Positions 1 through 6,162 of a stretch of DNA of 6,626 nucleotides are shown piece by piece. Origin of the DNA: Spirochaetota bacterium (GTDB taxonomy: Bacteria > Spirochaetota > Spirochaetia > Treponematales > Breznakiellaceae); contig JAEWSV010000553.1 in NCBI GenBank assembly GCA_023398155.1, positions 1-6,626 on the forward strand, written 5' to 3'. Below the pieces are notes generated by a model that saw only the letters and a list, made by a program, of their open reading frames with translations, had not been told where the DNA came from and searched no databases. The position numbers were made by a program, and so were the translations under genes. The stretch's first letter is position 1; each line of letters starts with the position of its first letter.

Positions 1-1312
1 GGTCGGGGAAGGTCCGGCTGACCTCTTCTTCGATCATCTCGGTGCCGAAACCGGCGAAACCGGCCTCCAGGGAGCCGCATTCCGGGCAAGAGGAAGGGGG
101 AACCACGGAATAGCCGCAATAGTGGCAGATCGCCCGACCGCGGCTCTTGTGGTAGGTGAGGGAGACCGAGCAGTGCTTGCAGGTCAATTCGAAACCGCAG
201 GACTTGCAGCGGTAGAAGTAGGCGAAGCCGCGGCGGTTCAGGAAGAGGATGGTCTGCCTGCCCGCCTGGTGGGTGGCGCGGATCTCGTCCTTGAGTTCGC
301 GGGTGAGGCAGCCGTCGTTGCCTTCCAGGCTGACGCTCCGGATCGCGGGCGGCGCTCCGCCGGAAAGCCGGCTCGTGAGGTCGAGCCGCCGGATCGCGCC
401 GTCGGCCATGAGCTTCCAGGTTTCGGCGGAAGGAGTAGCCGAGCCCGTCACGAGGCGGGCTCCCGAAGCCGCGCATCGCTTCAGCGCGACCTGCCGCGCG
501 TGGTAGCGCGGGGAGTTACCCGATTTGTAGGATCCGTCGTGCTCCTCGTCGATCACGATGAGGCCGAGGGCGACGGCGGGGGCGAATACGGCGCTCCGCG
601 GTCCCACGATCACCCTGGCTTCACCGCGCCTGATGCGCGTCCATTCAGCCAGCCGGCCGCTCGGCGTCATTCCCGAATGGAGGGTGGCCGCGGCGGTGCC
701 GAAGCGGCTCGAGACCGCGTCGATCACCTGGTGGGTGAGGGCTATCTCGGGGACGAGGTAGATCACCGACCGGCCCTCTGAGAGGACGCGCTCTGCGGCG
801 CGGAGGAAGACCTCGGTCTTGCCGGAGCCGGTGATGCCGTAGAGGTAGAACATCGAAGGAGAGGATTCGCTCCGCGCCTCGGTGCGGGGCTCCAGGATGG
901 CATCGAGCGCCGCCCGCTGTTCGGAGGAGAGGTCGAGCGCGGCTCCCGCCGCTTCCAGCTCCTCGTCCGCGAAGGCGGGCGGCGCCACCTCGCGCCGTCC
1001 CGAGGGAATCATCGCGGCCAGGGCCTCGCCGATGCCGCAGAGGTAGTAGCCCGCCATCCAGCGGGCGAGTTCCACCTCCTCATCGCCGAAAACGGGATCC
1101 GCGTCCACCACGCGGCGGATCGCCTTGATGGCTTCTTCTTTGACTCCTTCAGGCGGCGTTTCCCGGACGGCGACGACGTATCCGAGGGCTTCCCTACGCC
1201 CGAAGGGGGCCATGACGCGCTTGCCTACCGCGGCCTCGCCCTTATCGTCGGCGCGGTAGGAGAAGCTCCGGTCCAAGGGCACGTCGAAGACGAGGTCGAA
1301 GTAGTCGCCCAC
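1..1312 (-). CDS. priA: Primosomal protein N' (PriA helicase), 3' end cut by window edge
   Basis: PriA is the 3'-to-5' superfamily 2 helicase that recognises stalled or repaired forks and starts primosome reassembly for replication restart. The first 437 residues are visible and the frame runs off the window. The N-terminus (YFDLVFDVPLDRSFSY) matches the PriA fork-binding domain. Walker A is TGSGKTEVF with Lys165, the DEAH-type box is DEEH at 255-258, and GSATPS follows. The zinc region has eight cysteines at 369, 372, 378, 381, 396, 399, 409 and 412, with the same spacing as I recall for E. coli PriA. I chose the GTG at 1310-1312 because it gives the family N-terminus and lies 2 nt after the udg stop; no strong ribosome site is seen. 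The part before Walker A is about 65 residues shorter than in E. coli, suggesting a reduced winged-helix segment. About 230 C-terminal residues should lie outside. Identity is secure. Confidence 0.96.
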   Translation of the reverse strand, partial: MGDYFDLVFDVPLDRSFSYRADDKGEAAVGKRVMAPFGRREALGYVVAVRETPPEGVKEEAIKAIRRVVDADPVFGDEEVELARWMAGYYLCGIGEALAAMIPSGRREVAPPAFADEELEAAGAALDLSSEQRAALDAILEPRTEARSESSPSMFYLYGITGSGKTEVFLRAAERVLSEGRSVIYLVPEIALTHQVIDAVSSRFGTAAATLHSGMTPSGRLAEWTRIRRGEARVIVGPRSAVFAPAVALGLIVIDEEHDGSYKSGNSPRYHARQVALKRCAASGARLVTGSATPSAETWKLMADGAIRRLDLTSRLSGGAPPAIRSVSLEGNDGCLTRELKDEIRATHQAGRQTILFLNRRGFAYFYRCKSCGFELTCKHCSVSLTYHKSRGRAICHYCGYSVVPPSSCPECGSLEAGFAGFGTEMIEEEVSRTFPD

Positions 1313-1314
1313 GT

Positions 1315-2157
1315 CTACGCGTCCCCGGTCCCGGCGTCGTCCCCATGATCGCCCCGGCCGCCGCCGCGGGCCTCGGCCGCGCGCTCGTAATCAGGCTCCG
1401 TCTCCAGGAGCTTGGACCGCAGGAGCTTGAGGTCTTCCCATGCGGGGCGCTTGAGCGACTCGTCGCGGAGCAGGGCGCTCGGATGGTAGGTGGGAAGGAG
1501 GGGCGTACCGCGGTAACCGGCCCACGCGCCGCGGAGGCGCCCGATGCCTACGGTCGTGTCCAGGAGGGCCTGCGTGGGCACCCTTCCGACCGTCAGGATG
1601 GCCGCGGGCGCGAGGAGCTTCCGCTGCCGCTCCAGGAAGGGAGCGCAGGCGGCGATCTCTCCCGGCTCCGGATCGCGGTTGTTGGGGGGCCGGCACTTCA
1701 CCACGTTCGCGATGAAGCAGTTCGATTCTCGGGAAAGGCCGACGGACGAAAGCATCTTGTCGAGGAGCCGGCCCGCCTTCCCCACGAAGGGGCGGCCCGT
1801 GGCGTCCTCGTCCGCGCCAGGCCCTTCACCGACGACCATGACGAGGGGCCGCGGCGAACCTTCTCCGGGAACCGCCCGCCGTCGCGTCGCGGCGAGGGGG
1901 CAGGCCGTACAGGCGCGGACCTCTTCCGCGATGAGATCCAGGCTGTCCTGAATCTCTCCTGCGGCCGCGGTGCCGGCCGCGGCCCCCGCGGAGATTTCCC
2001 TCGGGGTTTGCGCCGAGCGAGCCGCGGAAAACGGCTCGGCCGGGGGCGGATCGTCCGCCCAGGCGCGGGGCGGTCTATCGGTGCGGTGTCCGTCCCGGAG
2101 TACGTCTTCGGCGAGGTCCAGGAAGCGCGCGATGGCCTGTTTGTCTTCGGCGGTCAT
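1315..2157 (-). CDS. udg: Family 4 uracil-DNA glycosylase with [4Fe-4S] cluster
   Basis: This enzyme removes uracil from DNA as the first step of base excision repair. The 280-residue product has the family 4 signature: GEGPGADED at 110-118 followed by GRPFVG (the water-activating and uracil-binding loop), NVVKCRPPNNRDP around 151-163, and the HPS motif at 225-227 (DNA-intercalation loop). Cysteines 83, 86, 155 and 171 give the C-x2-C...C-x15-C pattern that holds the cluster. Residues 1-23 look helical. They are joined to the catalytic domain by a Pro/Ala-rich stretch (about 28-68), and the last 20 residues are Gly/Asp-rich, so the protein is longer than the roughly 200-230 residues usual for the family. 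The ATG at 2155-2157 is the only reasonable start; a G-run lies just 1 nt upstream, so the ribosome site is poor. It sits 39 nt after the COG2122 gene and 2 nt before priA, indicating cotranscription. Confidence 0.95.
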   Translation of the reverse strand: MTAEDKQAIARFLDLAEDVLRDGHRTDRPPRAWADDPPPAEPFSAARSAQTPREISAGAAAGTAAAGEIQDSLDLIAEEVRACTACPLAATRRRAVPGEGSPRPLVMVVGEGPGADEDATGRPFVGKAGRLLDKMLSSVGLSRESNCFIANVVKCRPPNNRDPEPGEIAACAPFLERQRKLLAPAAILTVGRVPTQALLDTTVGIGRLRGAWAGYRGTPLLPTYHPSALLRDESLKRPAWEDLKLLRSKLLETEPDYERAAEARGGGRGDHGDDAGTGDA

Positions 2158-2196
2158 GCCCCCATTGAAGCCGAAGCGGGCACGCGGCGCAAGGGG

Positions 2197-3054
2197 TTAG
2201 CGGAGTCCGTCCGCGTCGATCGGCGCAAGACGGAGCTCCCCGGCCGCCGCGAATCGGTCGGCCATGACCGCGAGGGCGGCGAGGGGACGCCGGAGCGCAT
2301 CAGCGTCGGCGGGGGAATCGACAGTCCGGCCGTCAATCCCGCCTTCCGCGCCAGGCCGGGATACGAGCCCGCGTACGGCCGGTTCCAGGTCGGAGGATAA
2401 CTTGACGCGGTTGCCGAGGGCGGTGGCCCAAGCGTCTGCGGCCGCCGCGTCGCGGCAGAGCGCGAGGGCGGCGTCCGCGTTCCCGAAGCTGAGGGAGGGC
2501 CCCACCTTAGCCGATGAGCAGGCGAGTCCGCAGGGACAGAGTTCCGGAGCTACCGTCACGGCGAACGTTCCGGAAAGGGAGGAGATGCCCGCGTACACCG
2601 CGACGGACAGCGGAGCGCGTACGTCGATCCAGAGATCCCCGCCGTTCTCCACGACGGTCTCGGAAAATCCGAACTCGTCCCGTACCGCCCGCCCGACCGC
2701 TTCTGCCACCGCGCCCGCGACGGCCGCCATGGGGCCGACCCCGGCCGCGATCGCCGCGCGGAGCATGGCCGCCACAACGGGCGGCGCCGCGGGGTCGTCC
2801 GCGAGGGGCTCGAGCGATTCCAGGAAACCCGCGCGTTCGGCAGCGTAGCCCTCGATATCGCCGCGGACGCGATGGAGCTCTTCAACGGCGAAGCGCCCGA
2901 CTTCGACTGCCTCCGCCGCCCGTGCTGCCGCCCCGCATTCCGCCTCCGCGGCCGGCTTCCATCCGATCCAGAGGTCGGACTCGGCGACGCGCGCGCGGAC
3001 GGACGCGAAGCGTCCCGCGCCCATGGGAGCGCGGTAGAAGCGTTCCTTGAACAA
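2197..3054 (-). CDS. COG2122/UPF0280 family protein (ApbE-like), sulfide assimilation for homocysteine
   Basis: The family is related in sequence to ApbE flavin transferases, and its biochemical reaction is not established. The Methanosarcina acetivorans member MA1715 was linked genetically to efficient sulfide assimilation in the aspartate-semialdehyde-to-homocysteine route. The predicted product has 285 residues and starts with the family-like KERFYR motif. It then shows ESDLWIG (25-31), GPMAAVAGAVAE (107-118, the ApbE/UPF0280-type PMAAVAG motif), VVENGGDLWI (134-143) and KVGPSLSFGNADA (183-195). Cysteines 173, 175 and 179 cluster just before the last motif. I place the start at TTG 3052-3054, 2 nt after the ferredoxin stop, because it keeps KERFYR. 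The frame stays open upstream to 3291, but that part only mirrors the ferredoxin gene in another frame. An ATG at 3022-3024 is a less likely alternative because it removes KERFYR. Adjacency to COG1900 and NIL-ferredoxin strongly supports the pathway role. Confidence 0.88.
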   Translation of the reverse strand: MFKERFYRAPMGAGRFASVRARVAESDLWIGWKPAAEAECGAAARAAEAVEVGRFAVEELHRVRGDIEGYAAERAGFLESLEPLADDPAAPPVVAAMLRAAIAAGVGPMAAVAGAVAEAVGRAVRDEFGFSETVVENGGDLWIDVRAPLSVAVYAGISSLSGTFAVTVAPELCPCGLACSSAKVGPSLSFGNADAALALCRDAAAADAWATALGNRVKLSSDLEPAVRGLVSRPGAEGGIDGRTVDSPADADALRRPLAALAVMADRFAAAGELRLAPIDADGLR

Positions 3055-3056
3055 AC

Positions 3057-3476
3057 CTAGTCCGCTTCGCCCAAGTCGAGCGCGAAACAGCCGAAGGGGC
3101 AGGCCTTCACGCAGAAGCCGCAGGCCACGCACTTCTCGCGGTCTACGACGAGCTTCCAAGTCCGGCGGTCCATGGTGATGGCTCCGGAGAAGCAGCCTCC
3201 GGAACAGCCGCCGCAGTCCACGCACTTCTCCTCGTCCCACGAGAGCCGTTTGGACACGCTCACGCAGGTGACGCCGATCGACTCTATCCATTCGATGGCT
3301 TTCCGGAGTTGGCCTTCGGTCTCGGTGCCGAATTCCACGAGGAGGCTACCTTCCTGGCCGGGGGAGATGGACGCGCGCAGGATGTTGACCTTGACGTCGT
3401 AGTCCTTGACGAGCTTCCAGAGGATGGGCTCGGAGACGGTGTCGGCTTCGTAGCCGAGGACGTATTTGCCGTTCAT
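3057..3476 (-). CDS. NIL-domain ferredoxin, 2x[4Fe-4S], electron partner of homocysteine synthesis
   Basis: The 139-residue protein combines an N-terminal NIL domain (about 3-76) with two [4Fe-4S] motifs. The first uses Cys85, 88, 91 and 95 and is followed by Phe rather than the usual Pro; the second uses Cys116, 119, 122 and 126 and ends in CP. Extra cysteines are at 71 and 130. NIL domains are best known at the C-terminus of the methionine importer ATPase MetN, where they bind methionine. In Methanosarcina the equivalent protein (MA1822) is needed with COG1900 for homocysteine formation, presumably delivering the electrons that reduce the sulfur intermediate. The ATG overlaps the COG1900 stop as ATGA and has GGAGG 8 nt upstream, so the two proteins are likely translationally coupled and made in similar amounts. 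No signal peptide or membrane segment is seen, so it should be cytoplasmic. The role is inferred from family and neighbours. Confidence 0.92.
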   Translation of the reverse strand: MNGKYVLGYEADTVSEPILWKLVKDYDVKVNILRASISPGQEGSLLVEFGTETEGQLRKAIEWIESIGVTCVSVSKRLSWDEEKCVDCGGCSGGCFSGAITMDRRTWKLVVDREKCVACGFCVKACPFGCFALDLGEAD

Positions 3477-4645
3477 GCGTTTCCCCTCCGGTCGCCGATG
3501 ATCTCAAGCCCCTTGACCGAGGAATGCTCGGGAAAAGCCCGCGCCGGCGGCGCGAGGGGGAACGACCCCGCCTCGACGCGCCGCTTGAGTTCCACCGCGA
3601 CTTCGCGGGCTTTCCGGAGGCTGGACAGGGAGGCGGTCCTGACTTTTTTTCCGCGGAGTTCGATGGAGCCGGACATGAGCTCGGCGTAGGTCGCCGTGCG
3701 GAGCGGCGGATGCCCGTCGCTTCCGTAGTCGCAGACCGTCGTCTCGATATCCTCGTTCCGGATGGAGACCCGGTACGCCATATCCTCGTCCAGGAGCGGA
3801 ATGGCGGTGCCTACGCCGATATAGAGCGTGGTGCCGTACTTCTCGTAATAGGCGCCTCGGAGCCATTCGACCGACATCTCCTTGGCGTCGCCGACGAGCA
3901 TGAGCGTGGCGGCGTTGGACAGGGGTATCCCCCGGTCGTTGCGCGGCTTCTCGGTGTTGAACTGGGTGCCGTTCCAGGCGACCGAACCCACCGCGCCCGC
4001 GAGGAAAACCGGGGAACCGACGCCGATGGTCCTGAAGTAGGGATCGTTGAGGAGGGGCGAGAGACAGCCTGAAGTCGAGTAGTTGACGTTGAGGAAGGCC
4101 GGGAGCAGGGTCCCCATATAGGTGTGGAGGGTCTTGTGGGTCGAATTCGAGGCGGCAGGATAGTTCTGGTAGGCGTTCCGGGGGTTCGTCAGGATCATCT
4201 CGTTGAGCCGGTCCTTCCGGATGAGCGTCTCGATTTCTTTGCGCGGATAGCAGTCGGTGCCCTTGGCGGAGGCCTTAAGGAGGAGTTCCTCGCCCGCGAC
4301 GAGGCGCTCGATGAGGTGGGCGCCCCCCACGCGGGGATCGTCGGGATGGGTCTCCGTAGCGCCGATATAGGCGTCGACGGCCGCGACGCCGCCGAAGACG
4401 GGAATGCCCTCTATCGTGATCCGCTCCATGCGGATGGGCGGTTCCGGGTGGCCGAAGTTGAGGAAGAGGCCCGACGAGCACATGGCCCCGAAGGTCCCCG
4501 TGGTCACCACGTCCACCTTCTTCGCCAGCTCCGCGGGCGGCAGCTCGGCGGACATGGCCGCCGCTTCCTCGGCGGTAACTACGACGGCGTCGCCCGCCGC
4601 GATCTTCGCGTTTATCTCGTCCCAGGTCTTCTTCGTTTCGCGCAT
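3473..4645 (-). CDS. COG1900/DUF39 homocysteine biosynthesis enzyme (aspartate-semialdehyde sulfurtransferase)
   Basis: In methanogens this family makes L-homocysteine from L-aspartate semialdehyde and sulfide, replacing the homoserine-acylation route. The 390-residue product is one HcyBio (DUF39) domain. It opens with KTWDEINAKIAAGDAVVVTA, continues through VVTTGTFGAMCSSG (47-59, Cys56), KGTDCYPRKE (128-137, Cys132), TLLPAFLNVNYSTSG (179-193), VFLAGAVGSVAWNGTQ (213-228) and DYGSDGHPP (306-314). Cys56 and Cys132 appear to match the two conserved cysteines (near 54 and 131) implicated in persulfide chemistry in the methanogen enzyme; Cys194 and Cys305 are additional. The C-terminal CBS pair found in some archaeal homologues is absent. 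The ATG at 4643-4645 has GGAGG 4 nt upstream. The gene heads a tight run with the NIL-ferredoxin and COG2122, and lysC precedes it by 108 nt. Identity is strong; exact sulfur donor and kinetics are inferred from relatives. Confidence 0.93.
   Translation of the reverse strand: MRETKKTWDEINAKIAAGDAVVVTAEEAAAMSAELPPAELAKKVDVVTTGTFGAMCSSGLFLNFGHPEPPIRMERITIEGIPVFGGVAAVDAYIGATETHPDDPRVGGAHLIERLVAGEELLLKASAKGTDCYPRKEIETLIRKDRLNEMILTNPRNAYQNYPAASNSTHKTLHTYMGTLLPAFLNVNYSTSGCLSPLLNDPYFRTIGVGSPVFLAGAVGSVAWNGTQFNTEKPRNDRGIPLSNAATLMLVGDAKEMSVEWLRGAYYEKYGTTLYIGVGTAIPLLDEDMAYRVSIRNEDIETTVCDYGSDGHPPLRTATYAELMSGSIELRGKKVRTASLSSLRKAREVAVELKRRVEAGSFPLAPPARAFPEHSSVKGLEIIGDRRGNA
3485..3489 (-). promoter_or_regulatory. 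Ribosome binding site of the NIL-ferredoxin gene
   Basis: GGAGG on the minus strand lies inside the last codons of the COG1900 gene, 8 nt before the ferredoxin ATG. Together with the ATGA overlap it allows both re-initiation and independent initiation. Confidence 0.75.
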
Positions 4646-4649
4646 CGGT

Positions 4650-4654
4650 CCTCC
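4650..4654 (-). promoter_or_regulatory. Ribosome binding site of the COG1900 gene
   Basis: GGAGG on the minus strand lies 4 nt before the ATG at 4645. It fixes that start and is one of only two clear Shine-Dalgarno sites in the window, the other being before the NIL-ferredoxin gene. Confidence 0.8.
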
Positions 4655-4664
4655 GCCGTACGAG

Positions 4665-4692
4665 CCTATACCCGGCCGCGGCGCGAAGGCAA
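4665..4692 (-). promoter_or_regulatory. Candidate sigma70-type promoter for the homocysteine cluster
   Basis: On the minus strand TTGCCT (4687-4692) and TATAGG (4665-4670) are separated by 16 nt. Transcription would begin near 4658-4659, leaving a leader of about 14 nt that just includes the GGAGG site. The match is only moderate, but it lies in the 108-nt gap where a promoter is expected, and TATA-like words are rare in this GC-rich DNA. Confidence 0.4.
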
Positions 4693-4717
4693 GGGAGTCG
4701 AGAAATTTATCACCAAT

Positions 4718-4746
4718 CCCGCGTGCGGATCGCTCGCCGCCGCGGG
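4718..4746 (-). terminator. GC-rich hairpin after lysC, possible terminator
   Basis: The minus strand has CCCGCGGCGG (4737-4746), an 8-nt loop (4729-4736), and the pairing arm CCGC-A-CGCGGG (4718-4728). This makes a 10-bp stem with one bulged A. It starts 7 nt after the lysC stop. The following bases (4700-4717) are the most AT-rich patch of the gap but form no clean U run, so full rho-independent termination is uncertain. It could instead stabilise the lysC mRNA end or allow partial read-through. Confidence 0.45.
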
Positions 4747-4753
4747 GCCGTCC

Positions 4754-6127
4754 TCAGGCCAGGATGGCGTCATGGATCGCCCGCACGCTCTTCTCGCGGT
4801 CTTGGGCGCGCACGAGGACGTAAACCGCGACGGGGCTCGCGCCGGCCTGGGCGAGGACCACGTTGACGCCGGCTCCCGCGACGGCGCCGAGAACTTGGGC
4901 CCCAACGCCGATCCGGTCGCGGATGCCAGCGCCGACAGCCGCCACGATGGCGAGATCCTCGAGCGCATCGACGGCGAGCACGCCGGAAACCGACTCCGCA
5001 CGGAGCACGGCGAGTGCCCGCGGGAGGTCCGCCCTCCGGAACAGGAGGTTGATGCAGGTCTGGGCCGTGATGACGCTCATGATGTTGACGCCCGCCGCGT
5101 CGAGCCTGCCGGTGGCCCGGGCGAGGATACCCGGCCGCGAACCGACGCCGGGGCCCTCCAGGCGAACGACGGCCGCGTCGTCGGTGGAGGCGACGCTCTT
5201 CACGACGGGCCCTTCCGCGGAGCCGACGGCGGGACCCACTACCGTGAAGGGGGCGATCGAGCCGGAAAACTTTTCCACGTTCATGACCCGGATGGGGATG
5301 CCGTCGTCCTCAAGGGGTTCCACGGTGCGCGGGTGGAGGATCTTGGCCCCGAAATAGGAGAGCTCGGCCGCCTCGGCGTAGGTAAGCTCCCTGATGGTGC
5401 GGGAATCGTTCGCGATCCGGGGATCGCAGGAGAGGAAACCGTCGACGTCCTTCCAGAGATCGAGGCTCTCCGCACCGAGGCACCGGGCGATCAGGGCCGC
5501 CGTGTAGTCTGAGCCGCCGCGGCCGAAAACGGTTATCTTGCCGTCGCCGCCCACGCCGTAGAAGCCGGGCACGACGAAGGTCCTATCGCCGCCGAGGGCC
5601 GCGGAGACCGATTCCTCGCAGCGGCCTGTTTCCGCGCTCGCGTTGCCGAAGCGGCCGTCGGTCACGAGGCCGATCTCCTCGGGCATGGCGACGTCCGCGT
5701 CGAGTCCCGCCGTACGGAGCACTGCAGCCACTATGGGGGCGGAGAGCCGCTCCCCGCACGCGAGTACGGTATCGCGGACGAAATCGGGCACCGCTCCTAT
5801 GTAGTGGACGCCGCGGAGGAGGCGCGTCAATTCGACGAGCCGCGCCTCCACGAGCGTCGCCGTACCCTCTCGATCGGCGCCGAGCGGAAGGTGGGCTTCC
5901 AAAGCGGCCGCGTGGAGGCTGCGGAGCTGGTCCACCGCCGCCTCGCCCGCCTCCAAGGAGAGGACGGAGTCCTCCACGGCGCGGATGAGGGAATCGGTGA
6001 CGCCCGAGAAGGCGGAAACGACGACCACCAGAGGCCGGCGGTAGGCCGCGGCGACGGCCGCCGAACGCCTGACGTCCGCGGCCGTCTTGAGGTTGGAGCC
6101 GCCGAACTTGACGACGATCTTGCGCAT
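4754..6127 (-). CDS. lysC: Aspartate kinase (monofunctional, two ACT domains)
   Basis: It phosphorylates L-aspartate to 4-phospho-L-aspartate, the committed step for lysine, threonine and methionine, and here the source of aspartate semialdehyde for the adjacent homocysteine genes. The 457-residue length is normal for a monofunctional enzyme. The amino-acid kinase domain (about 1-290) carries KFGG at 7-10, VVSAFSGVTD (36-45), GERLSAP (125-131), VVPGFYG (185-191), GRGGSDYTAA (202-211), DGFLSCDPR (229-237) and AELSYFGAKILHPRT (254-268). Two C-terminal ACT domains (about 318-385 and 392-457) predict allosteric feedback; the loop SVITAQTCIN (351-360) lies in the usual effector-contact region, but the effector cannot be read from it. 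Asn12 replaces the usual Ser of KFGGTS. The ATG at 6125-6127 gives the canonical N-terminus but has no ribosome site. It lies 35 nt after the DsrE2-like gene. A homoserine dehydrogenase fusion is absent. Confidence 0.96.
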   Translation of the reverse strand: MRKIVVKFGGSNLKTAADVRRSAAVAAAYRRPLVVVVSAFSGVTDSLIRAVEDSVLSLEAGEAAVDQLRSLHAAALEAHLPLGADREGTATLVEARLVELTRLLRGVHYIGAVPDFVRDTVLACGERLSAPIVAAVLRTAGLDADVAMPEEIGLVTDGRFGNASAETGRCEESVSAALGGDRTFVVPGFYGVGGDGKITVFGRGGSDYTAALIARCLGAESLDLWKDVDGFLSCDPRIANDSRTIRELTYAEAAELSYFGAKILHPRTVEPLEDDGIPIRVMNVEKFSGSIAPFTVVGPAVGSAEGPVVKSVASTDDAAVVRLEGPGVGSRPGILARATGRLDAAGVNIMSVITAQTCINLLFRRADLPRALAVLRAESVSGVLAVDALEDLAIVAAVGAGIRDRIGVGAQVLGAVAGAGVNVVLAQAGASPVAVYVLVRAQDREKSVRAIHDAILA

Positions 6128-6132
6128 GCAAG

Positions 6133-6162
6133 TGTATAGCCCGGCGAGCCCCGTTTGGGCAA
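6133..6162 (-). promoter_or_regulatory. Candidate promoter for lysC, possibly leaderless
   Basis: On the minus strand TTGCCC (6157-6162) begins directly after the DsrE2 stop codon, and TATACA (6133-6138) follows after 18 nt. Only 5 nt separate TATACA from the lysC ATG, so transcription would start at or next to the start codon. No Shine-Dalgarno sequence is present in this gap, which fits a leaderless message but could also mean simple read-through from the upstream gene. Confidence 0.35.

Noticed and set aside
122..781. Plus-strand open frame of 219 codons opposite priA
   Set aside because: The opposite strand encodes the PriA helicase and zinc motifs in an uninterrupted frame; this is a shadow.
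2154..2336. Small minus-strand frame ending in an ATGA overlap with the udg start
   Set aside because: It mostly overlaps the COG2122 gene in another frame and has Ser/Arg/Pro-biased composition; the ATGA overlap seems coincidental.
1345..2400. Long plus-strand open frame (351 codons) opposite udg
   Set aside because: Its product is Arg/Gly-rich without recognisable motifs, and it lies antisense to a well-supported glycosylase; long antisense frames are expected at this GC content.
3055..3291. N-terminal extension of the COG2122 frame from an upstream ATG
   Set aside because: The extension is Arg/Leu-rich, overlaps the ferredoxin gene in a shifted frame, and family similarity starts only at KERFYR.
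4646..4753. SAM-type riboswitch before the homocysteine genes
   Set aside because: The gap is short, the only clear structure is one hairpin next to the lysC stop, and no riboswitch core elements are seen.
4124..5512. Long plus-strand open frame (462 codons) opposite COG1900 and lysC
   Set aside because: It spans two confirmed minus-strand genes plus their gap, and its product is low-complexity Gly/Asp/Arg with no domain signature.
6128..6162. Terminator between the DsrE2-like gene and lysC
   Set aside because: The only pairing is a 4-bp GCCC/GGGC stem with no U run, too weak to call.
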